NCBI RefSeq assembly: GCF_023008405.1
Contig: NZ_CP095376.1
Location: 582,001 to 646,000 of the forward strand
DNA length: 64,000 nucleotides
Direction of reading: 5' to 3'
From: Amycolatopsis sp. FBCC-B4732
Lineage (GTDB): Bacteria; Actinomycetota; Actinomycetes; Mycobacteriales; Pseudonocardiaceae
A model generated the notes under the pieces. It searched no databases. It was not told where the DNA came from and saw only the letters and a program-made list of their open reading frames with translations. Both the position numbers and the translations under genes were made by a program. Positions 27,260 through 36,153 of the stretch are shown one piece after another (position 1 is the stretch's first letter; each line of letters starts with the position of its first letter).

Positions 27260-27280
27260 CCGCGAGGAAGGACGACCCTG

Positions 27281-28633
27281 GTGCGCTGGAACGCGCTGGA
27301 GCGGCGGCTGGCGGGTGAGCTCCTCACCCCGGCTTCGGCCGGTTACGACGAGGCCCGCCGCTCCGAAATGGCCCGGTACGACAGCGTCCGCCCGGCCGTG
27401 GTGGTCCGCTGCACCACCGACGCCGACGTGGCGGTGGTACTGGCCGCGGCCCGCGAAACCGGGCTGCCGCTGGCCATCCGCGGCGGCGGCCACGACTTCG
27501 CCGGGCATTCGTCCACCGCGGGGATCCTGCTGGACACCCGCCCGATGGCGACGGCGTCGGTCGAAGACGGCCGGCTCGTCGTCGGTGCGGGCGCCCGGCT
27601 CGCCGACGCCTACGACGCCCTGGCGCCGCACGGCCGGACGATCCCGGCCGGCTGCGGCCCGACGGTCGGCCTCGCCGGGCACGCGCTCGCCGGCGGCATG
27701 GGCATCCTCGGCCGCCGGCACGGGTTCGCGGCCGACCGCCTGCGCGCGGCCACCGTGGTCCTCGCGGACGGCCGGGTCGTGGCCTGTTCCGAGCAGCGGG
27801 AGCCGGACCTGTTCTGGGCGCTGCGCGGGGCGGGCACCGGCAACTTCGGCGTCGTGACGCGGCTGGTCTTCGACCCCGTGCCCGCGCCGGAGGCCACCAG
27901 CTTCCACCTCACGTGGGGCCGCGAGCACGCCCCGGCGCTGGTGCTCGCCTGGCAGGAGTGGCTCGCCGGCGCGCCGCGCGAAGTGGCCCCGAGCCTGATG
28001 GTGACGGCGTCGGCGAACCCGGCCGACGAGCCCGTCACGCACCTGTTCGGCACGCTGACCGGCGGTGCGGAATCGGTGGCGGAGTTCGTGCGCTCACTGC
28101 CCCCGCCGGTCACCGACACCCGCGTCACGCTGCCCTACCGCGAAACCAAGGCCTACCTCGCGGAGAACGGCCCGGGCGACGACCACCCGGGCGCGCACCT
28201 CTACAGCCGGGCGGAGTTCATCGGCACGCCGCTGCCCGCCGACGTCGTCGAAGCGCTGCTGGCCGAGTTCGACGACGGGCGCAAGGCGGGGGAGGGCCGC
28301 TCCCTGGAGCTGCTGCCTTCGGGCGGCGCGTACAACGACGTCGACCCCGCCGCGACGGCCTTCCCGCACCGGGACGCGCAGTACCTGCTCAAGCACGCCG
28401 CCGACATCGACGCCGACCTCGAGCCGGCCGACACGCGCAAGTGGCTGAACCGCTCGTGGGACCTGACGCGCCCGTGGGGCACCGGCGGCGCCTACCCGGG
28501 CTTCCCGGACCCCGACCTCGAGGACGCCCCCTCGGCCTACTACGGCGCCAACCTCGCCCGGCTGCGGGCGGTCAAGGCGCACTACGACCCGGACGGACTG
28601 TTCCGGTTCGCCCAGTCCGTGCCGCTCGCGTAG
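27281..28633 (+). CDS. Bicovalent FAD-linked oxidase (BBE-like), cytoplasmic
   Basis: A 450-residue oxidase of the berberine-bridge-enzyme type. The FAD-binding domain has both residues used for bicovalent flavin attachment: His71 in IRGGGHDFAGHS and Cys125 in PAGCGPTVGLAGH. GTGNFGVVTRLVF closes the domain. The C-terminal BBE segment contains YYGANLARLRAVKAHYDPDGLFRF. No signal peptide is present, unlike the second BBE enzyme at 41247. The GTG start is preceded by GAGGAAGGA. Members oxidise sugar hydroxyls, form C-C or C-O rings, or aromatise. Confidence 0.87.
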   Translation: MRWNALERRLAGELLTPASAGYDEARRSEMARYDSVRPAVVVRCTTDADVAVVLAAARETGLPLAIRGGGHDFAGHSSTAGILLDTRPMATASVEDGRLVVGAGARLADAYDALAPHGRTIPAGCGPTVGLAGHALAGGMGILGRRHGFAADRLRAATVVLADGRVVACSEQREPDLFWALRGAGTGNFGVVTRLVFDPVPAPEATSFHLTWGREHAPALVLAWQEWLAGAPREVAPSLMVTASANPADEPVTHLFGTLTGGAESVAEFVRSLPPPVTDTRVTLPYRETKAYLAENGPGDDHPGAHLYSRAEFIGTPLPADVVEALLAEFDDGRKAGEGRSLELLPSGGAYNDVDPAATAFPHRDAQYLLKHAADIDADLEPADTRKWLNRSWDLTRPWGTGGAYPGFPDPDLEDAPSAYYGANLARLRAVKAHYDPDGLFRFAQSVPLA

Positions 28634-28659
28634 CGGGACGGCCAGGAAGGAGAGGAACC

Positions 28660-29109
28660 ATGACCGAGCCCACGCCCGCGCCGCACGTCTGCGCGGGGAC
28701 GCTGTTCACCCGCGGCGACACGGTGCTGCTGCTCCACCGCTCGATCTACGAGAATGGCTGGGACATCCCGGGCGCGCTGGTGGGGCACGGCGAATCGCCG
28801 GCCGCGGCCGCGCGGCGCCAGCTGGGCGAGGACCTCGGCCTGGACCGGGAGCCGCGGGGCCTGGTCGTCGTCGACTGGGTGCCCGGCGACGACGGCGACG
28901 AGTTCCTCTACGTCTTCGACGGCGGCGAACTCGCCGACGACGACATCCGGCTCACGCTCGGCCGCAACGGCCTGGACCGCTCGGAGTGGGTCCCGGTGGA
29001 CCGGCTCGCCGAGTACCTGCCGCCGGAGCTGGCGGCGCGGTTCACCGTCGCGCACGGCACGACGAAAACGCTCTCCCTGGAGCGCGGGAAGCCGGCCGGC
29101 AACGGCTGA
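28660..29109 (+). CDS. Nudix-family hydrolase with an altered Nudix box
   Basis: A 149-residue Nudix-fold protein. The Nudix box is GALVGHGESPAAAARRQLGEDLGL, where the usual REUxEE reads RQLGED: the first Glu is Gln and the last is Asp. Metal binding may be retained through Glu-Asp, but activity is uncertain. AGGAAGGAGAGGAA stands upstream of the ATG at 28660, and only 26 bp separate it from the flavin oxidase. It could hydrolyse a nucleotide-linked intermediate or be a housecleaning enzyme. The palindromic terminator at 29128 ends this three-gene run. Confidence 0.82.
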   Translation: MTEPTPAPHVCAGTLFTRGDTVLLLHRSIYENGWDIPGALVGHGESPAAAARRQLGEDLGLDREPRGLVVVDWVPGDDGDEFLYVFDGGELADDDIRLTLGRNGLDRSEWVPVDRLAEYLPPELAARFTVAHGTTKTLSLERGKPAGNG

Positions 29110-29127
29110 AAGTCCGCTCACCAGAAG

Positions 29128-29153
29128 AAGAGCCCGGCCGCGGCCGGGCTCTT
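29128..29153. terminator. Perfect 26-bp palindrome terminator
   Basis: AAGAGCCCGGCCG is followed directly by its perfect complement, ending CTCTT. It lies 18 bp after the Nudix stop, and the next gene starts 130 bp later. Confidence 0.65.
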
Positions 29154-29282
29154 CCCATGCCCTGACCAGGAAAGTCGCGATCGGCAGGGGATTTTTCGCC
29201 TGGCACCGATGAGTTCTGCACCCGCCGGCCGTCACATAGGCAGGCAACAACCACTGGGTGGAGACGAAAACGAGGTGCGGTC

Positions 29283-30503
29283 ATGACGATCGAGCAGGCG
29301 AGCGCGACGCTGGTGCCGGCGGCGCGATCGCGGCTGCATCAGGCGTTCTCGGCGCTGTCGGAGCCTGAACTGCGGTCGCGGCCAGGGGCCAAGTGGCAGG
29401 TCGTGCGCCCGGACGTGGTGCCGGCGTGGGTGGCGGACATGGACTTCCCGGTCGCGGAGCCGATCCGGGAGTCCCTCCACGACCTGATTTCGGCGGGCGA
29501 CTTCGGCTACCCGGACTGGCCGACGGGCGCGCGGACCGTGCGCGAAGCCTTCGTCGACCGGATGGCCGACCGCTACGGCTGGTTCGTGAACCCGGGTGAC
29601 GTGCGCGAGTTCACGAACGTCGCGCAGGCCGTGCGCGTGGTGCTCGAAGCGTCGACGCGGCCCGGTGACGGGATTGCCATCCACACCCCGGCCTTCGGCC
29701 CGCTCACGAAGATGATCACCAGCCTGGGCCGCCGGGTCGTGCCGATCCCGATGGAGGACACCGAAGCCGGCTGGCGGTTCGACGCCGGGCAGCTGGACGC
29801 GGTGCTGGCCGGGGCCAAGCTGCTCCTGCTGGTGAGCCCGCACAACCCGACCGGGCGCGTGTTCACCCGCGCGGAACTGACCGCGCTCGCCGCCGCCGTC
29901 GAGCGGAACGACCTGCTGGTCCTCTCCGACGAGCTGCACGCCGACCTGACGTTCGCACCGCACCGGCACATCCCGTTCGCTTCGCTGAGCACGGAAATGG
30001 GCGCGCGCACGGTGACCGTGTACGGCGCGAGCAAGGCGTTCAACCTGGCCGGACTGCGCTGCGCGGTGGCACACCTCGGGCCCAAGTGGATGCACGCGGT
30101 GGTGGACGTCCAGCAGGGCCTGCTCGGCTCGGTCAACATCTTCGGCGCGGCCGCGACGGTGGCCGCGTGGACCCGGGGCGACGAGTGGCTCGACGCGACC
30201 GTCTCCTACCTCGACCGCAGCCGCTACATGGTCGCCGAGACGATGCGGACCGAGCTGCCGATGGTCCGCTACCACCTGCCGGAGGCGACTTACCTGGCGT
30301 GGCTCGACTTCCGGGCGTTCGGCTGGTCGGACCCGACGTCGGTGGTGCGCGAGACCGCCGGCATCGAGCTGAGCCCCGGCGAGTCGTTCGGCCGCGGCGG
30401 GCAGGGGTTCGCACGGCTGAACTTCGCGACTTCTTGGCCGTTGCTCTGCGACCTGAAAGGCCGGGTGGCGGCCAGCGTTCCGTTGCTATCGTCCGTGGCA
30501 TGA
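29283..30503 (+). CDS. PatB/MalY-type PLP enzyme (cysteine-S-conjugate beta-lyase family)
   Basis: A 406-residue class I/II PLP enzyme with the PatB/MalY signature: KWQVVRPDVVPAWVADMDFP near residue 40, SPHNPTGR, SDELHADLTF and the Schiff-base Lys at about 251 in YGASKAFNLAGL. This subfamily cleaves the C-S bond of cysteine conjugates, releasing a thiol, pyruvate and ammonia. LmbF and CcbF of lincosamide biosynthesis also belong to it. Its stop overlaps the ATG of the amidohydrolase by 4 nt, so the two are coupled. Facing a mycothiol-conjugate amidase operon, it likely frees a sulfur from a Cys adduct; this last step is inference. Confidence 0.85.
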   Translation: MTIEQASATLVPAARSRLHQAFSALSEPELRSRPGAKWQVVRPDVVPAWVADMDFPVAEPIRESLHDLISAGDFGYPDWPTGARTVREAFVDRMADRYGWFVNPGDVREFTNVAQAVRVVLEASTRPGDGIAIHTPAFGPLTKMITSLGRRVVPIPMEDTEAGWRFDAGQLDAVLAGAKLLLLVSPHNPTGRVFTRAELTALAAAVERNDLLVLSDELHADLTFAPHRHIPFASLSTEMGARTVTVYGASKAFNLAGLRCAVAHLGPKWMHAVVDVQQGLLGSVNIFGAAATVAAWTRGDEWLDATVSYLDRSRYMVAETMRTELPMVRYHLPEATYLAWLDFRAFGWSDPTSVVRETAGIELSPGESFGRGGQGFARLNFATSWPLLCDLKGRVAASVPLLSSVA

Positions 30504-31693
30504 GTGCTCCGGAGCCGCTGCTGATCGAGGTGAGCAGGCTCCTGCGCGGCCCGCTCGGCGAATGCGTCCCGGACGCCGCCGTCCTGGTGGTGGCCGGGAA
30601 GATCGCCGCGGCGGGCCCGCGCGGGTCCGTGGTGGCGCCGGACTCCGCGCGGCGCCTGGCGTTCCCGGGCGCCACGCTGGTGCCCGGCCTGATCGACGGG
30701 CACGTGCACCTGGCGATGGACGGGGGTAGCGACCCGGTGGCGGCGCTGCTCGCCGCGGGCCCCGGCGAAGTCGAAGCCGGGATGGCGGAGCGGGCGGCGC
30801 GGCTCGTCGCGTCCGGCGTCACGACGGTCCGCGACCTCGGCGACCGGCCGCCGCGGATCACCGGGCTCCGGCGGGAGATCGACGCCGGCACCCGGCCGGG
30901 CCCCCGCATCCTGGCCGCGCTGGCGCCGCTGACCCCGCCGGGCGGGCACTGCTGGTTCTTCGGCGGCGAGGTCACCGGTGAGGCGGCGATGCGGGACCTG
31001 GTCCGCGCCAACGCCGAAGCGGGCGCGGACGTCATCAAGGTGATGGCCAGCGGCGGCAGCCTCACGCCCGGCGGCGCGGCGATGTGGGAGTCCCAGTTCA
31101 CCCCGGCCGAGATGAAGGCGGTCGTCGCGGAGGCGCACGCACTCGGCCTGCCGGTGGCGGCGCACGCGCACGGCACCGAGTCCATCGAGTTCGCGGTCGA
31201 CGCGGGCGCGGACACGATCGAACACTGCTACTGGCTGGCCGGCGACGCGCAGTGGCACCGCCGCGAGGACATCGCGCGCCGGATGGCTTCCGCCGGCATC
31301 GCGGCGTGCTGCACGGCCGGCCCGCGAGACTGGCTGGTGCAGCGGGAAAAGCTCGGCGAGGCGGCGGCCCGGCCGCTGTTCGACCGGATCGCGTGGCTCG
31401 ACGCGCTGGGCGTGCCGATCCTGCCCGGCTCCGACGGCGGCGTGCGGAACGCGGTGTTCGGCGAGTACGCCGGGCTGCTGGGGATGTACGAGTGGCTGGG
31501 GTTCAGCCCGGAGCGGGTCCTGGAGCTGGCCACGTCCGGCGCGGCGGACATCCTCGGGCTGAGTTCGGTGACCGGCCGGGTTTCGCCGGGGTTGAGCGCG
31601 GATCTCCTGGTGGTCGCCGGTGATCCCCGCACCTCGACGTCGGTGCTGGCCGATGTGCGCTTGGTGGTCGCCCGCGGCCGCGTGATGTCCTGA
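30500..31693 (+). CDS. Metal-dependent amidohydrolase (imidazolonepropionase-like)
   Basis: A 397-residue amidohydrolase with a TIM-barrel metal site: GHVHLAMD (first His pair), VIKVMASGG with a Lys that may be carboxylated, AHAHG, IEHCYW and the Asp of PGSDGG. The small beta-sandwich is formed by both ends, and LSADLLVVAGDPR is typical of the tail. Its ATG is in the ATGA overlap with the C-S lyase stop. In the mercapturic-type route, an N-acetyl-Cys conjugate must be deacetylated before the lyase can act, and this gene is a candidate for that. Cyclic amide or dipeptide hydrolysis is equally possible. Confidence 0.85.
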   Translation: MSAPEPLLIEVSRLLRGPLGECVPDAAVLVVAGKIAAAGPRGSVVAPDSARRLAFPGATLVPGLIDGHVHLAMDGGSDPVAALLAAGPGEVEAGMAERAARLVASGVTTVRDLGDRPPRITGLRREIDAGTRPGPRILAALAPLTPPGGHCWFFGGEVTGEAAMRDLVRANAEAGADVIKVMASGGSLTPGGAAMWESQFTPAEMKAVVAEAHALGLPVAAHAHGTESIEFAVDAGADTIEHCYWLAGDAQWHRREDIARRMASAGIAACCTAGPRDWLVQREKLGEAAARPLFDRIAWLDALGVPILPGSDGGVRNAVFGEYAGLLGMYEWLGFSPERVLELATSGAADILGLSSVTGRVSPGLSADLLVVAGDPRTSTSVLADVRLVVARGRVMS

Positions 31694-31740
31694 ACGACTC
31701 GTTCATGTCGTCGGACGACATGAACGAGTCGTTCAGGACA
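31686..31740. repeat. Perfect 27-bp inverted repeat (interspersed palindrome, copy 1)
   Basis: Left arm 31686-31712 and right arm 31714-31740 are exact complements around a single G. The core is TTCATGTCGTC-G-GACGACATGAA. It includes the stop codon of the amidohydrolase and sits between two convergent operons, so it could work as a terminator. The same core recurs at 63761-63810. Confidence 0.85.
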
Positions 31741-31753
31741 TTCGGACCGGCGC

Positions 31754-32374
31754 TCAGGAGAAGTCGGGCTCCGAAATCCGGGCCCGCTTGATCTCCGAAA
31801 CGTGCTCGAAGCCCGCCAGCGTCGCCAGCGCGTCGAACAGCCGTCCCGCGTCTTCGCCGCGCGCGATCTTCGAGACCACCGGGCCGAAGAACGCCGCCCC
31901 GTCGATCCGGATGATCGGCGTGCCGATCTCGATGCCGACCGCGTCCATCGCCTCGCGCGTGCTCGCGCGGACCTGGTCGTCGGCGGCATCCGTCGTGGCG
32001 ACCTCGTTCAGCTCCGCCGGCAGGCCCAGCTCGTCCAGCGCCGCCGAGATCACCGCCGGGAAGTCCTTGTTGCCCTCTTCGTGGATCCGCTTGCCCAGCG
32101 CGGTGTAGAGGTCGCGCAGGACCTTCGGGCCGAGCTGGTCGGCGGCCGCCGTCGCCACGCGGACCGGGCCCCAGGCCGCCTGCATCCGCTTGAGGTACGC
32201 CTGCGGGTCGTCGAGGTACTGCTCCGGGATCTCGCGGTCGGCGTTGACCACCGAAACGCTCATCACCCGGAACCGCAGGTCGATCTCCCGGACCTGCTCG
32301 ACCTCCAGCAGCCACCGCGACACGACCCAGGACCACGGGTCCATCGGGTCGAACCACTGTTCCACGGTGTTCAT
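31754..32374 (-). CDS. DsbA-fold protein of the mycothiol-dependent Rv2466c type, active-site Cys replaced
   Basis: A 206-residue thioredoxin/DsbA-fold protein resembling the mycothiol-dependent nitroreductase Rv2466c family: TVEQWFDPMDPWSWVVSRWLLEVE, VMSVSVVN, YTALGKRIHEEGNKDF and GTPIIRIDGAAFFGPVVS near the cis-Pro. Where family members have CPWC or CPWA, this one has Asp12-Pro-Trp-Ser15, so no active Cys is present. It ends a nine-gene operon; its ATG is 2 nt after the Mca stop, and the AAGGGG at the Mca end serves as its ribosome site. A non-redox role such as isomerase, thiol-conjugate binding or chaperone is likely. Confidence 0.8.
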   Translation of the reverse strand: MNTVEQWFDPMDPWSWVVSRWLLEVEQVREIDLRFRVMSVSVVNADREIPEQYLDDPQAYLKRMQAAWGPVRVATAAADQLGPKVLRDLYTALGKRIHEEGNKDFPAVISAALDELGLPAELNEVATTDAADDQVRASTREAMDAVGIEIGTPIIRIDGAAFFGPVVSKIARGEDAGRLFDALATLAGFEHVSEIKRARISEPDFS

Positions 32375-32376
32375 CC

Positions 32377-33210
32377 TTACCCCTTCCGCACTTCGATGCC
32401 GGCGAACAGGTCGTCCTCCGGCCCAGAGCCGCCCACCCGGGAACGGGCGAGCTCGAAATCTTCGGTCGGCCACAGCTGCCGCTGGAGCTCCAGCGGGACG
32501 GCGAACCAGTGGCTGTCCGGGTCGATCTGGGTGGCGTGCGCGAGCAGCGCCGCGTCCCGCCGCGGGAAGTGGTCCGCGCACGGCACCCTGGTCGTGATCC
32601 GGGCGTAGACGTCCGGCTTGGTGTCCCACTCCTTCAGCCACTCGTGGTACGGCGACTCCAGGCCCGCTTCGAGCAGCGCCTCGTGGAACATCGCCATCTT
32701 CTTGCCGCACCACTCGTGGACGTAGTAGAGCTTCAGCGGCTGCCAGTCCGGGTCGTCGCCGGCCGCCTCGAACGCCGCGACCGCGACCTCGTGCGCCCGG
32801 ATGTGGTCCGGGTGCGGGTAGCCGCCGTTCTCGTCGTAGGTGATCACGACGTGCGGCCGGAACTCCCGCATCTCGACGAGCAGCCGTTCGGCGCACGTTT
32901 CCAGCGGCAGGCTGGCGAACCGGCCCGGCGGGACCGGGGTGCCGTCCGGCCAGCCGGAGTCGGCGAAGCCGAGCCACCGCTGCTCGACGCCGAGCACCTC
33001 GATCGCGCGGGCGATCTCGCCGCGGCGGACCGCGGTCAGGTCGGCGCGCACTTCCGGGGTGTCCATGGCCGGGTTGAGGATGCTGCCCTCTTCGCCGCCG
33101 GTGCAGGTGACGACCAGGACTTCGTGGCCCTCGTCGACGTACCGCGCGAGCGTCGCCGCGGCCTTGCTCGATTCGTCGTCCGGGTGCGCGTGCACCGCCA
33201 TCAGCCTCAT
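32377..33210 (-). CDS. Mycothiol S-conjugate amidase-like PIG-L deacetylase (Mca-like)
   Basis: A 277-residue zinc hydrolase of the PIG-L/LmbE fold, close to Mca: [22 protein letters not shown] with the metal-binding His9/Asp12, [13 protein letters not shown] with the third ligand, [29 protein letters not shown] and [10 protein letters not shown]. Mca cleaves mycothiol conjugates into a mercapturic acid and GlcN-Ins; the lincomycin enzyme LmbE is such a homologue in a biosynthetic cluster. It overlaps the SDR stop by 4 nt in an operon for a cyclitol glycoside. A paralogue dedicated to the pathway is more likely than the housekeeping copy, given the operon, but this is inferred. Confidence 0.88.
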   Translation of the reverse strand: MRLMAVHAHPDDESSKAAATLARYVDEGHEVLVVTCTGGEEGSILNPAMDTPEVRADLTAVRRGEIARAIEVLGVEQRWLGFADSGWPDGTPVPPGRFASLPLETCAERLLVEMREFRPHVVITYDENGGYPHPDHIRAHEVAVAAFEAAGDDPDWQPLKLYYVHEWCGKKMAMFHEALLEAGLESPYHEWLKEWDTKPDVYARITTRVPCADHFPRRDAALLAHATQIDPDSHWFAVPLELQRQLWPTEDFELARSRVGGSGPEDDLFAGIEVRKG

Positions 33211-33932
33211 CGTGCCCTCCGCACCAGGGTCGCCCCGCCGTCGACGTCCAGGCCCTGCCCCGTGATGTGCTTCGCGGCGGGCGAGCAGAGGAACGCCACG
33301 ACGTCGGCGACGTCCTCGGCGGTCTGTTCCCGGCCGAGCGGGACGCGGTCGGCGACGACCTCGTCGAACTCGGCGCGGCTGACGTCCTGCCACTGCTTGC
33401 TCCAGACGAACCCGGGCCGGACGGTGTTCACCCGCACCCCGGCCGGCGCCAGCGCGACGGCGAGCGAGGTGCTCCAGTGTTCGAGCGCGGCCTTCGCCGC
33501 GCCGTACGCGGGCGAGACGACCCACGGCATGTTCGCCGCGATCGAGCTGACGTTGCAGATCGCCGAGCCGCGGCCGAAGCGCTCGCGCAGGGCGCGCGTC
33601 ACGCGGTAGGCCGTGGTGAGGTTGAGCGAGAAGATGTCGTCGAACACCGCTTCCGGCGGCCACGTCGGGTCGTCGACGGGTTCCAGGTGCGGCCGCCGTT
33701 CGCCGCCGAGGACGTTGACGAGCACGGTGAGCTCGCCGGGCAGCGCCGCCGCCAGTCTGTCCACTTCGGACGCTTCACGCAGGTCGCAGACGAAGCCCTT
33801 GGCACCGGCGGGAACCACCGGTTCGACCACGTCGACCGCCACGACTTCGTCGACCACGCCGGCGTCGAGCAACCGCTCGGCCACGGCCGACCCGATCCGC
33901 CCGCCCGCCGCGGTGACCACTCCGGTCCTCAT
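33207..33932 (-). CDS. Short-chain dehydrogenase/reductase
   Basis: A 241-residue classical SDR. The nucleotide site [16 protein letters not shown] is a variant of TGxxxGxG. The catalytic set is in [24 protein letters not shown] (Ser, Tyr, Lys), and PGFVWSKQW and the C-terminal [11 protein letters not shown] are typical. It overlaps the glycosyltransferase stop and the Mca start by 4 nt each. It would oxidise or reduce a hydroxyl of the cyclitol or sugar. Asp39 in VDVVEP suggests NAD preference, weakly. Confidence 0.87.
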   Translation of the reverse strand: MRTGVVTAAGGRIGSAVAERLLDAGVVDEVVAVDVVEPVVPAGAKGFVCDLREASEVDRLAAALPGELTVLVNVLGGERRPHLEPVDDPTWPPEAVFDDIFSLNLTTAYRVTRALRERFGRGSAICNVSSIAANMPWVVSPAYGAAKAALEHWSTSLAVALAPAGVRVNTVRPGFVWSKQWQDVSRAEFDEVVADRVPLGREQTAEDVADVVAFLCSPAAKHITGQGLDVDGGATLVRRAR

Positions 33933-35203
33933 CGAGACGCCCCTTCCGGGATTCGTGCCGCCACCGCGCGGTAGTCCGCGACCAGGCGGTCCATCGGGTA
34001 GGTGGCGGCTGCCGCGGCCGCCGCGGCAGCGCCCATGCGCTCGCGGTCCCGCAGGCAGGAAAGCAGCCCGCACACGGCAGCCGCGACGGCCGCGGTGTCC
34101 ACCGGATCGACCAGCAGCCCGGTCCGGCCGTGCTCGATCTGCGCGCACAGCCCGCCGACGCGCCCCGCGACGACCGGCCGTCCCTTGGCCATCGCCTCGG
34201 TGACGGTGAGCCCGAACCCTTCCGCGAGGCTCTTCTGCACGACGACGTCCGCCCGCCGTTGCAGGGCATTGATCAGCAGCGCGGCCCGCTCGGCGTCCCG
34301 CTGCGAAGTGCGTACGAGGTGCACCCGGCGCCGCAGCGACGCGGGCAGCTCGGCCCGCAGCCGCCGCACCTCGGCGAGCACGGCGAGGCCTTCGGGATCG
34401 TCGGGGATCTCTTCGGGGTCGTTGCCCGCCAGCACGAGGTGGACGTCGCCGGGCAGGCCGGGCAGCAACCGCAGCACCCCGGGCATGTCCTTGAGCGGGT
34501 CCCAGCGCGAAACCTGCAGCACCATCCGGGCGCCGACCGGCATGGGTGCATCCTGCTCGACGGCGGCGAGTTCGCTCGCGGTCCCGGCCGTCAGCCCGGC
34601 CTCCGCCAGCAGTTCGCCCGTCTCCACCCCGCACATCGGCCGGTTCTTCGCCGCCTTCGGGTCGAAAGCGGGCGCGCACACCGCGACCGGCCGTCCCGGC
34701 GGCGCGTACTCCGCCAGCGCCGTCACCACGACGTCCACAGAGGACAGTTCAGCCGAGAAAGCCCGCCACACCACTTCGGGTCCGGCCGCACCCGCGGCGT
34801 CGGTCCCGATGTGGCAGTGCCACACCACCCGCGCGCCCGCGCCCGCCAGCGCCGGGGCCAGGCCCAGCACCTGCGGGTCGTGCAGCACCACGGTGTCGCC
34901 CGGCCCCACCCGCGCGGCCAGCCACTGCGCCTGCGGTGCCAGCACCTCGCGGTAGTGGTCCAGGTCGGCGGTCGAGATGCGCGGCGCACCGCGGTCGTGC
35001 AGCAGGTGGTGCAGGGACTTGGTGAACGCGAAGAACCCGTCGTCCCCGGCGATCACCGCCCACCCCGCATCGATGCCGGCCGCGAGCTGCGCCGGCACCA
35101 GCCCGTGCAGCAGCTCGGCGACGCCGCCGCCGGTCGCGGTCGCGTTGACGTGCACCAGCCGCGGCCCCGGGCCCGGCTCCCGCACCCACGCGGGCTTCAC
35201 CAC
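33929..35203 (-). CDS. GT4 glycosyltransferase, trehalose-synthase (TreT)-like
   Basis: A 424-residue GT-B glycosyltransferase. VHVNATATGGGVAELLHGLVP near the N-terminus and DGFFAFTKSLHHLLH closely follow the TreT pattern, which joins NDP-glucose to glucose at C-1 to give trehalose. VSRWDPLKDMPGVL and QKSLAEGFGLTVTEAMAKGRPVVAGRVGG form the donor site. GTG 35203 is used, behind GAAGGG; a second GTG follows at 35200. In an operon with a sugar phosphate cyclase it likely forms a pseudo-disaccharide between a sugar and a cyclitol, which is inference from context. It is not MshA-like in its N-terminus. Confidence 0.85.
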   Translation of the reverse strand: MVKPAWVREPGPGPRLVHVNATATGGGVAELLHGLVPAQLAAGIDAGWAVIAGDDGFFAFTKSLHHLLHDRGAPRISTADLDHYREVLAPQAQWLAARVGPGDTVVLHDPQVLGLAPALAGAGARVVWHCHIGTDAAGAAGPEVVWRAFSAELSSVDVVVTALAEYAPPGRPVAVCAPAFDPKAAKNRPMCGVETGELLAEAGLTAGTASELAAVEQDAPMPVGARMVLQVSRWDPLKDMPGVLRLLPGLPGDVHLVLAGNDPEEIPDDPEGLAVLAEVRRLRAELPASLRRRVHLVRTSQRDAERAALLINALQRRADVVVQKSLAEGFGLTVTEAMAKGRPVVAGRVGGLCAQIEHGRTGLLVDPVDTAAVAAAVCGLLSCLRDRERMGAAAAAAAAATYPMDRLVADYRAVAARIPEGASR

Positions 35204-36153
35204 GTCCGCCCTTCGGCCACCGCGTCCGGCACCATCGACCGGAGCACGCCGAGGCCGCGTTCGATGCTGCGTTCGCGGGGGAGCAGCGTGTCCTCGTGCT
35301 CGAGGTACAGCACGCCGTCGAAGCCTTCGTCCTGCAGCGTCGCCACGATCTCCGCCCACGGCAGCTCGCCGAGGCCGAGCGCGCGGAACCGGATCGGCGG
35401 CTGCGGGCCGTAGCGGCCCCAGCCGGGGCCGGCCGGCAGGCCACGCCCGGACCAGCGCTGCAGGTCCTTCGCGTGCACCGAGCCCATCCGCGTTTCCCAG
35501 CCGCGCACCGCGTCGACCGGGTCGTGGCCGGTCGCGGCGAGGTTCGCCGGGTCGACGCACAGGCCGAGCACGTCGGCCCAGTCCTCGGTCATCGAGAACA
35601 GCAGGTCCGCGCTCGCGCGGTCGTAGACGACCTGCTTCGGGTGCGGCTCCACCAGCAGCCGGACGCCGGCCTCGCGCGCCGCCCGGACCAGCGGCTCGGC
35701 GGCGGTGCGGAACGCGGCGATGTTGTCCGCCCAGCTCACGTCGCTGTGCCACCACGACAGCCAGCGCCCGAAGTCGGGGCAGCCGGGCAGCAGCCGGACG
35801 TCCGGCGCGCCGAGCCGTTCGGCCAGCCGGATCGCGCCGAGGGCGCAGGTGAGCGCGTGGGCGCGCTTGGCCGCCGCGTCGCCGCGGTGCACCGGGTCGG
35901 TGTGCCGGTCGTGCGGGCCGAGCAGCAGCTGCGCGTCACGGCTGTTGCTGACGCAGCCGATCTGCTGCCCGCGCAGCACCTCCGCCACCTCGTCGCGGTA
36001 GGTCGCGTCGTCCGCGCACCGGACCGCGTCGATCAGCCCGAACGTCGTGTCCGTCGGCACGTCCAGCCACAGCGGGCCGAACTTCTCCGCGTGCCGCAGC
36101 GCGGTGGCCAGGTCGAGGTCACCGAACGCCGCCAAGCACAGTCCCAGCTTCAT
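35197..36153 (-). CDS. Sugar phosphate isomerase/epimerase-like TIM-barrel protein
   Basis: A 318-residue AP-endonuclease-2-type TIM barrel. Likely metal ligands are Glu in LLVEPHP, Asp in LCVDPANL, His in GSVHAKDLQRW and Glu in LYLEHED. These proteins isomerise or epimerise sugars and inositols. An ATG with GGAGGCGAC upstream overlaps the kinase gene by 35 nt; its end overlaps the glycosyltransferase start by 7 nt. Epimerisation of a cyclitol ketone, as required after most sugar phosphate cyclases, is the attractive role here. Confidence 0.84.
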   Translation of the reverse strand: MKLGLCLAAFGDLDLATALRHAEKFGPLWLDVPTDTTFGLIDAVRCADDATYRDEVAEVLRGQQIGCVSNSRDAQLLLGPHDRHTDPVHRGDAAAKRAHALTCALGAIRLAERLGAPDVRLLPGCPDFGRWLSWWHSDVSWADNIAAFRTAAEPLVRAAREAGVRLLVEPHPKQVVYDRASADLLFSMTEDWADVLGLCVDPANLAATGHDPVDAVRGWETRMGSVHAKDLQRWSGRGLPAGPGWGRYGPQPPIRFRALGLGELPWAEIVATLQDEGFDGVLYLEHEDTLLPRERSIERGLGVLRSMVPDAVAEGRTW

